From Mycolicibacterium tusciae (lineage in GTDB: Bacteria; Actinomycetota; Actinomycetes; Mycobacteriales; Mycobacteriaceae), in contig NZ_MVIM01000008.1 of the NCBI RefSeq assembly GCF_002086795.1, positions 220,264 to 284,263 of the forward strand: a DNA stretch of 64,000 nucleotides, in the 5' to 3' direction. Made by a program: the position numbers and the translations under genes. Shown here piece by piece: positions 60,106-64,000 of the stretch (position 1 is the first letter of the stretch; the number at the start of each line of letters is the position of its first letter). Under the pieces are notes generated by a model. It did no database searches, was not told the DNA's origin, and was given only the letters and a program-made list of their open reading frames with translations.

Positions 60106-60764
60106 CCAAGAGCGCGGCGTCCGAGGAGGAATCCGGCGCCGTCGAGCCAGAGTCAGCCGCTGAGGAGGACAGCACCGCATCGTCGGGTGACAAGCCATCG
60201 CCGGATGACGAGGACGCGGCGTCCTACGACGAAGAGGCAGCGGCTGCGACTGCTTCAGACGTGAAGTCCCCGAAGGCGCCGATGTCGTCTGTTCGGCTCG
60301 CGACGATCGCAGGACTCGTCGTGGTGGTTCTGCTCGCCGGGCTGGCCGGCTGGACGGGCTACCGCGGTTACCAGGCGTATCAGGGCGAGAAGGAACGGCA
60401 ACTCTTCCTGCAAGTAGGGAGGCAGGGTGCGATCAATCTGACCACGATCGACTGGCAGAACGCCGAGGCCGACGTGCAACGCGTGCTCGATTCGGCGACC
60501 GGAACGTTCTACGACGATTTCCAGAACCGCTCGGCCCCGTTTGTACAGGTGGTGAAGCAGGCGCAGTCGAAGTCGGTCGGGACGATCGCCGAGGCGGGGC
60601 TCGAGTCGGCATCCGACAACGAGGCGCAGGTGCTTGTCGCGGTGACCGTCACCACCTCGAATGTTGGTGCGCCCGAGCAAGAGCCGCGTGCGTGGCGGAT
60701 GCGGCTGACGGTTCAAAAGGTAGGTGACGACGCAAAGGTGTCCAACGTGGAGTTCGTGCCGTGA
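60069..60764 (+). CDS. Mce-associated membrane protein 1
   Basis: A 231-residue protein. Residues 1-72 are acidic and low-complexity (EGELTKSAASEEESGAVEPES). One helix follows at about 76-98 (LATIAGLVVVVLLAGLAGW). The extracytoplasmic domain has an NTF2-like pattern (LTTIDWQNAEADVQRVLDSATGTFYDDFQNRSAPFVQVV). Mas proteins stabilise Mce complexes. The ATG lies inside mceF with AGGAG 7 nt upstream, which sets this start despite the 37-bp overlap. Confidence 0.9.
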   Translation: MADDADAPEGELTKSAASEEESGAVEPESAAEEDSTASSGDKPSPDDEDAASYDEEAAAATASDVKSPKAPMSSVRLATIAGLVVVVLLAGLAGWTGYRGYQAYQGEKERQLFLQVGRQGAINLTTIDWQNAEADVQRVLDSATGTFYDDFQNRSAPFVQVVKQAQSKSVGTIAEAGLESASDNEAQVLVAVTVTTSNVGAPEQEPRAWRMRLTVQKVGDDAKVSNVEFVP

Positions 60765-61516
60765 GCAGCAGACACCGGATGCCGGCGGGAAGCGGCAAAG
60801 AATCCGTCGAGAAACCTGAACAGCCCACGGAGGACACGGCTGTCGCCGAGGTAACCGACGCCGAGACAACGGATGCCGAGGTAACCGACGCCGAGACAAC
60901 GGATGCCGAGGTTACCGACACGGAGTCGTCGGCAACAGAGGCAACGGACGCCGCCGAGGAGTCAACGGAATCCGCAGACCCCCCCGCGGCCACGAAGAAG
61001 AAGACCAATTGGGCACGCGTTTTCGCATTCGGCGTGCTCCCGGCGATTGCCCTGTTGCTCGCGCTGGCAGCAGGGTACGCGCGGTGGGAGCTCAACACCA
61101 GCGAATACGGTGCCGTACCACCGGCTGCGTCGGAGCAGAATCCTTCTCCGGCATTCGATTCGGTGAATGCGGCCAAGGACAGCACCATCAAGATGCTGTC
61201 GTACAAGCCGGATACCGTCGAGCAGCAACTCAACGACGCTCGCGATCTGTTGACGGGTGAGTTCCGGGATTCGTACACGTCGCTGATCAACGATGTGGTG
61301 ATCCCGGGGGCGACGCAGAAGCAGATTTCGGCCGTCGCGTCTGTTCCGGCCGCTGCGTCGGTGTCGGCCGATCCGACCCATGCCGTGGTGCTGGTCTTCG
61401 TCAACCAAACGGTGGTCGTCGGCCAGGAGCTTCCGACCGACACCGCATCCAGCGTGCGGGTGACACTGGACAAGGTCGATGGCCGCTGGCTGATATCGGA
61501 GTTCGAACCCGTCTGA
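60761..61516 (+). CDS. Mce-associated membrane protein 2
   Basis: A 251-residue protein. Residues 1-80 are acidic and Thr/Ala/Glu-rich with a decapeptide repeat (VTDAETTDAE). One helix follows at about 87-106 (VFAFGVLPAIALLLALAAGY). The outer domain (MLSYKPDTVEQQLNDARDLLTGEFRDSYTSLINDVVIP) is NTF2-like, paralogous to the first Mas protein. GTG start overlaps the upstream stop by 4 bp; its stop overlaps the hydrolase ATG by one base. It closes the core MCE set. Confidence 0.9.
   Translation: MSSRHRMPAGSGKESVEKPEQPTEDTAVAEVTDAETTDAEVTDAETTDAEVTDTESSATEATDAAEESTESADPPAATKKKTNWARVFAFGVLPAIALLLALAAGYARWELNTSEYGAVPPAASEQNPSPAFDSVNAAKDSTIKMLSYKPDTVEQQLNDARDLLTGEFRDSYTSLINDVVIPGATQKQISAVASVPAAASVSADPTHAVVLVFVNQTVVVGQELPTDTASSVRVTLDKVDGRWLISEFEPV
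60848..60925 (+). repeat. 30-bp tandem repeat in Mce-associated gene 2
   Basis: 60848-60877 and 60878-60907 are identical 30-bp units (GAGGTAACCGACGCCGAGAC...), followed by a diverged third partial unit. They encode EVTDAETTDA and are prone to slippage, so the acidic tail may vary in length between strains. Confidence 0.85.
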
Positions 61517-62418
61517 TGCTCGAACCCGAGACGATCGACGTCGCGACGCCTGTGGTGCAGCTGCGTGTGCTGTCGTGGGGTCCTGAGGGCGCGCCGATCG
61601 CGTTGTGTCTGCATGGTTTTCCCGACACCGCGCATGGCTGGCGCAAGGTGGCGCCATTGCTGGTCAATGCGGGATGGCGGGTGATCGCCCCGTTCAATCG
61701 TGGCTATGCACCGTCGTCGCTGCCCTCCGACGGCAGCTTTCACATCGGTGCACTGATGGACGACGCGCTGCGGGTGCTCGACGCGGTCGGGCCGACGGGC
61801 CGCGATGTGATCGTTGGACACGACTGGGGCGCCATGGCCGGCGCGGGGTTGGCCGCAATGCCGGACAGTCCGTTCAAGAAGGCCGTGATCATGTCGGTGC
61901 CTCCGAGCGCGTCGTTTCGGCCGCCCGGCGGCGGGAGGGTGTCCGACGCCGGCCGACTCGTCGCGACGTTACCGGCGCAGCTGCTGAAGAGCTGGTACAT
62001 CCTGTTCTTCCAGTTACCTTGGCTACCAGAACGTTCCACCAAATGGATCGTGCCGCGGCTGTGGCGGAAGTGGTCGCCCGGATATCGAGCCGACGAGGAC
62101 GTGCGGCACGTCGACGCGGCCATCGGCGCTCCCGATCGTTGGCGCGCTGCACTGGGCTACTACCGCGCAGTCATACGCAATACCAAAGTGCCGCCCCAGT
62201 ACGCCGAGCTGCACCAGCACTGGCTTGAAGCGCCGAAGATTCCCACACTTTATCTGCACGGCCGCGACGATGGTTGTGCCACACCCGATTACGCGCAGTG
62301 GGTTGAGAAGATCCTGCCGGACGGCAGTGAGGTGGTGATCGTCGAGAACGGCGGACATTTCCTCCAGCTCGATCAGCCTGACGTGGTCGCGAAGCAGATT
62401 CTCGACTTCGTCGGCTAG
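61516..62418 (+). CDS. Alpha/beta hydrolase with Asp nucleophile (epoxide hydrolase-like)
   Basis: A 300-residue hydrolase. Oxyanion segment CLHGFPDTAHGW, nucleophile elbow GHDWGA with Asp, and late VENGGHFLQLDQP with the His. This is the pattern of epoxide hydrolases. It starts on the last base of the Mas2 stop (TGATG), so it is translationally coupled to the MCE operon. That suggests it acts on lipid delivered by the transporter (inference). The WS/DGAT-like gene follows 3 bp later. Confidence 0.85.
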   Translation: MLEPETIDVATPVVQLRVLSWGPEGAPIALCLHGFPDTAHGWRKVAPLLVNAGWRVIAPFNRGYAPSSLPSDGSFHIGALMDDALRVLDAVGPTGRDVIVGHDWGAMAGAGLAAMPDSPFKKAVIMSVPPSASFRPPGGGRVSDAGRLVATLPAQLLKSWYILFFQLPWLPERSTKWIVPRLWRKWSPGYRADEDVRHVDAAIGAPDRWRAALGYYRAVIRNTKVPPQYAELHQHWLEAPKIPTLYLHGRDDGCATPDYAQWVEKILPDGSEVVIVENGGHFLQLDQPDVVAKQILDFVG

Positions 62419-62421
62419 TCG

Positions 62422-63681
62422 ATGACGGTCCGTCGACTGTCCGCTGTGGACGCGCAGACGTATTGGATGTCGGCGAAGATCCCGAATGACACGGTTCTGT
62501 TGTACGGATTCGATGGCGTGCCTGCCGATTTGGACGCGGCGATCGAAGAGATCGCCCAGCGCGCCCGCCGTTGTCCCGATCTGACGGTCCGTGTCGAGGA
62601 CGGCGGACGCTTCAGCTACCCGGCGTGGGTGCATCACGAGGTCGACCGAACGCAGTTTGTGGTGCACGACATGGGGGACTGCAGCTTTCAAGCCTGTCTG
62701 GACGAGGCGCGCGTTCTGACGGCCGAGCGATTGGATGCGCGGGTGGCAGCGTGGCGCATGCATGTCTTCGCCGGCATCGAGGGTGTGCCGGGGGCGGCGG
62801 GCCCGGGTACGGTTGCGGTGCTACACATCTCGCACGCGCTCGGCGGCGGCGGACGAACGTCGGCGCCTGCGGCGATCATCTTCGGCCGACGCGATGGCGT
62901 CGTGCCGGGGATCGATGCTGCACGCACCGGGCCTCTGCTGCTACCGCTCGCGGGATTTCGCGCGGCCCGTGCGCACCGCCAGTTGGTCGAAGACACCAAA
63001 GCGGGAAGGGTTCCGGCGCCGGCAGATCTGCGACCGGCGCTGCGGACCAACGATCGGCCTGTGGGATCGCGGTACTTGCGGACCCTGGCGCGGCGGCGTG
63101 CGGATCTGAACGGCCCGACGGTGACGGTCGCGGCGCTGTCTGCGGTGTCGGTGGCGCTAGCCGCGCAGTTGCGGAGCCTGGGTGAGGACCCGTCGTTCCT
63201 GGGAGCTGAGGTGCCGATGGTGAAGCCGCCACCGCGGTTGGCGTACAACCACTTCGGGAACGTGGGAGTGGGTTTGTACCCTGGGCTGGCCGAGCCGGAG
63301 CGCGGTGTGCGCATCGCCGCCGATCTCGAGGCGCGCCGTCGCCGAGCGGCGCACCCGGCCATACGGATGGCAGACCGCGCGTTCTCCGCGACGCCGGCGC
63401 CGCTGTTGCGTTGGGGCATGGATCGATTCGATCCCGGTGTCCGTGTCTCGAACGTCACGGGTAACACCGTGGTGTCCAGCGTGAATTGCGGCGCGATGGA
63501 TCTCCATTTCGGTGGCGCACCGGTCACTGTGGCGTGCGCGTTCCCCGGCCTGTCACCGATGATGGGGCTGACGCATGCCGTGTGCGGCGTCGGCGACACG
63601 ATCTCCCTGAGCGTGCACGCGGCCGAGTCGGCGATCGGCGACATCGACGCCTACGTCGAAAGATTGGACGCTGCGCTCTGA
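62422..63681 (+). CDS. WS/DGAT-like acyltransferase with degenerate HHxxxDG motif
   Basis: A 419-residue protein of wax-ester synthase/diacylglycerol acyltransferase type. YWMSAKIPNDTVLLYGF and the C-terminal VSNVTGNTV match family landmarks. The HHxxxDG motif reads SHALGGG (137-143): the second, catalytic His is kept as His138, but the first His is Ser and the Asp is Gly. Acyl transfer may be weak or lost. It is 3 bp after the hydrolase, at the end of the MCE-linked transcript, and could esterify imported lipid if active. Confidence 0.75.
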   Translation: MTVRRLSAVDAQTYWMSAKIPNDTVLLYGFDGVPADLDAAIEEIAQRARRCPDLTVRVEDGGRFSYPAWVHHEVDRTQFVVHDMGDCSFQACLDEARVLTAERLDARVAAWRMHVFAGIEGVPGAAGPGTVAVLHISHALGGGGRTSAPAAIIFGRRDGVVPGIDAARTGPLLLPLAGFRAARAHRQLVEDTKAGRVPAPADLRPALRTNDRPVGSRYLRTLARRRADLNGPTVTVAALSAVSVALAAQLRSLGEDPSFLGAEVPMVKPPPRLAYNHFGNVGVGLYPGLAEPERGVRIAADLEARRRRAAHPAIRMADRAFSATPAPLLRWGMDRFDPGVRVSNVTGNTVVSSVNCGAMDLHFGGAPVTVACAFPGLSPMMGLTHAVCGVGDTISLSVHAAESAIGDIDAYVERLDAAL

Positions 63682-63708
63682 CGCTGAGTGCTATGCGACC
63701 ACGGGCGG

Positions 63709-63849
63709 GTGTCGCAGGACGATCGCCTGACCCCGGAACAGGTCCACGCTGTCGCGTTCTCCAAACCGCCCATTGGTAAGCGGGGGTACAACGAGGACGA
63801 GGTCGATGCGTTCGTGGAGCGCATCAGAATCGAACTGTCCCGCCGCTGA
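63709..63849 (+). CDS. Stand-alone DivIVA N-terminal domain, 46 residues
   Basis: The frame GTG 63709 to TGA 63847-63849 encodes LTPEQVHAVAFSKPPIGKRGYNEDEVDAFVERI in outline. This is the membrane-binding N-terminal domain of DivIVA/Wag31 with FSKPPIGKRGYNEDEVD intact, but it stops before the coiled coil. An earlier GTG at 63688 would add seven residues. Strong pattern conservation argues for a real, selected protein. It lies 27 bp after the WS/DGAT-like gene. It could bind curved membrane or modulate Wag31; this is inference. Confidence 0.7.
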   Translation: MSQDDRLTPEQVHAVAFSKPPIGKRGYNEDEVDAFVERIRIELSRR

Positions 63850-63854
63850 TCGGC

Positions 63855-64000
63855 TCAGAACGGTGCTGGGTCTTCGTGGCTTGGCGGCGGTGGCCGGGTG
63901 GGGAAATAGCCGTCGGCTTCGGCGTGGATGAGGGTTTGGTTGTGTCGGCGTTCGTCGTTGATGGCTTGGGTGCGGTTCTGTGCGCGGGTGGTGGTGCGTC
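63855..64000 (-). CDS. C-terminal end of a probable DUF222/HNH endonuclease (13E12 repeat type), 5' end outside the window
   Basis: The minus-strand frame ending at TGA (63857-63855) reads RTTTRAQNRTQAINDERRHNQ and continues ...LIHAEADGYFPTRPPPPSHEDPAPF. This resembles the tail of mycobacterial DUF222-HNH proteins of the 13E12 repeat family, which end in a short Arg-rich helix and a PPPF motif. Only 47 codons are visible, so the assignment rests on a short stretch. The stop lies 5 bp from the stop of the DivIVA-domain frame (convergent). Confidence 0.5.
   Translation of the reverse strand, partial: RTTTRAQNRTQAINDERRHNQTLIHAEADGYFPTRPPPPSHEDPAPF

Overview
The window is high-GC DNA from a member of the Mycobacteriaceae, most likely a rapid-growing Mycolicibacterium-type species. 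The first 35 kb carries, in the same order and orientation, the block known in M. tuberculosis as Rv1084 to Rv1112: DUF255 protein, PAQR/hemolysin III, short-chain Z-prenyl synthase, coaA, glyA, desA2, phoH2, fum, glpX, DUF4245, AI-2E permease, 3beta-HSD, xseB, xseA, a lipid-droplet-type protein, ispH, a DUF6542-type protein and ychF. Extra genes are inserted in it: a ketosteroid-isomerase-like protein, a metallopeptidase-like protein, a LAL regulator, two SDRs and a sulfatase cluster. Synteny and family calls are from memory; no search was run.

Regions. 1-6.4 kb: DUF255 protein, ketosteroid isomerase-like protein, PAQR, Z-FPP synthase and membrane proteins, including a tandem four-helix pair. 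6.4-12.7 kb: coaA, DUF885-type metallopeptidase, long-form SHMT, desA2 and phoH2 with an overlapping 45-codon ORF that fits the phoAT antitoxin position. 12.8-21 kb: LAL regulator, fumarase, glpX, DUF4245, dienelactone hydrolase, AI-2E permease. 21-29.6 kb: a sterol-flavoured segment bounded by two sites that fit the KstR consensus TNNAACNNGTTNNA. It holds two SDRs, an SRPBCC protein, 3beta-HSD and, between them, a four-gene operon of two arylsulfatases (active-site motif CTAGR), a HAD phosphatase and a formylglycine-generating enzyme. 29.6-35 kb: xseB-xseA, ispH, ychF. 35-50 kb is accessory: DUF4239-type protein, rifamycin ADP-ribosyltransferase Arr, an Imm-5-like protein, hydrolases, an acyltransferase, a PepD/HtrA protease behind an excellent 8-3-8 MprA-type box, an LmeA-like protein, a class III cyclase, and a DUF559/AbiEi-like gene bracketed by two near-identical 59-bp palindromic repeats.

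50.6-63.7 kb is a complete MCE lipid-import operon: two YrbE permeases, six Mce proteins (the fifth a lipoprotein) and two Mce-associated proteins. Almost all junctions overlap or touch. The run continues into an alpha/beta hydrolase and a WS/DGAT-like protein. The window ends with a 46-residue stand-alone DivIVA domain and the 3' end of what looks like a DUF222/HNH (13E12-type) gene.

Many genes have a TANNNT -10 hexamer 6-7 nt before the start codon and no Shine-Dalgarno, the leaderless layout common in mycobacteria. No tRNA, rRNA, CRISPR array or insertion sequence was seen. No stretch above 300 bases lacks a gene; the longest gap is about 190 bases (50459-50650), before the MCE operon.
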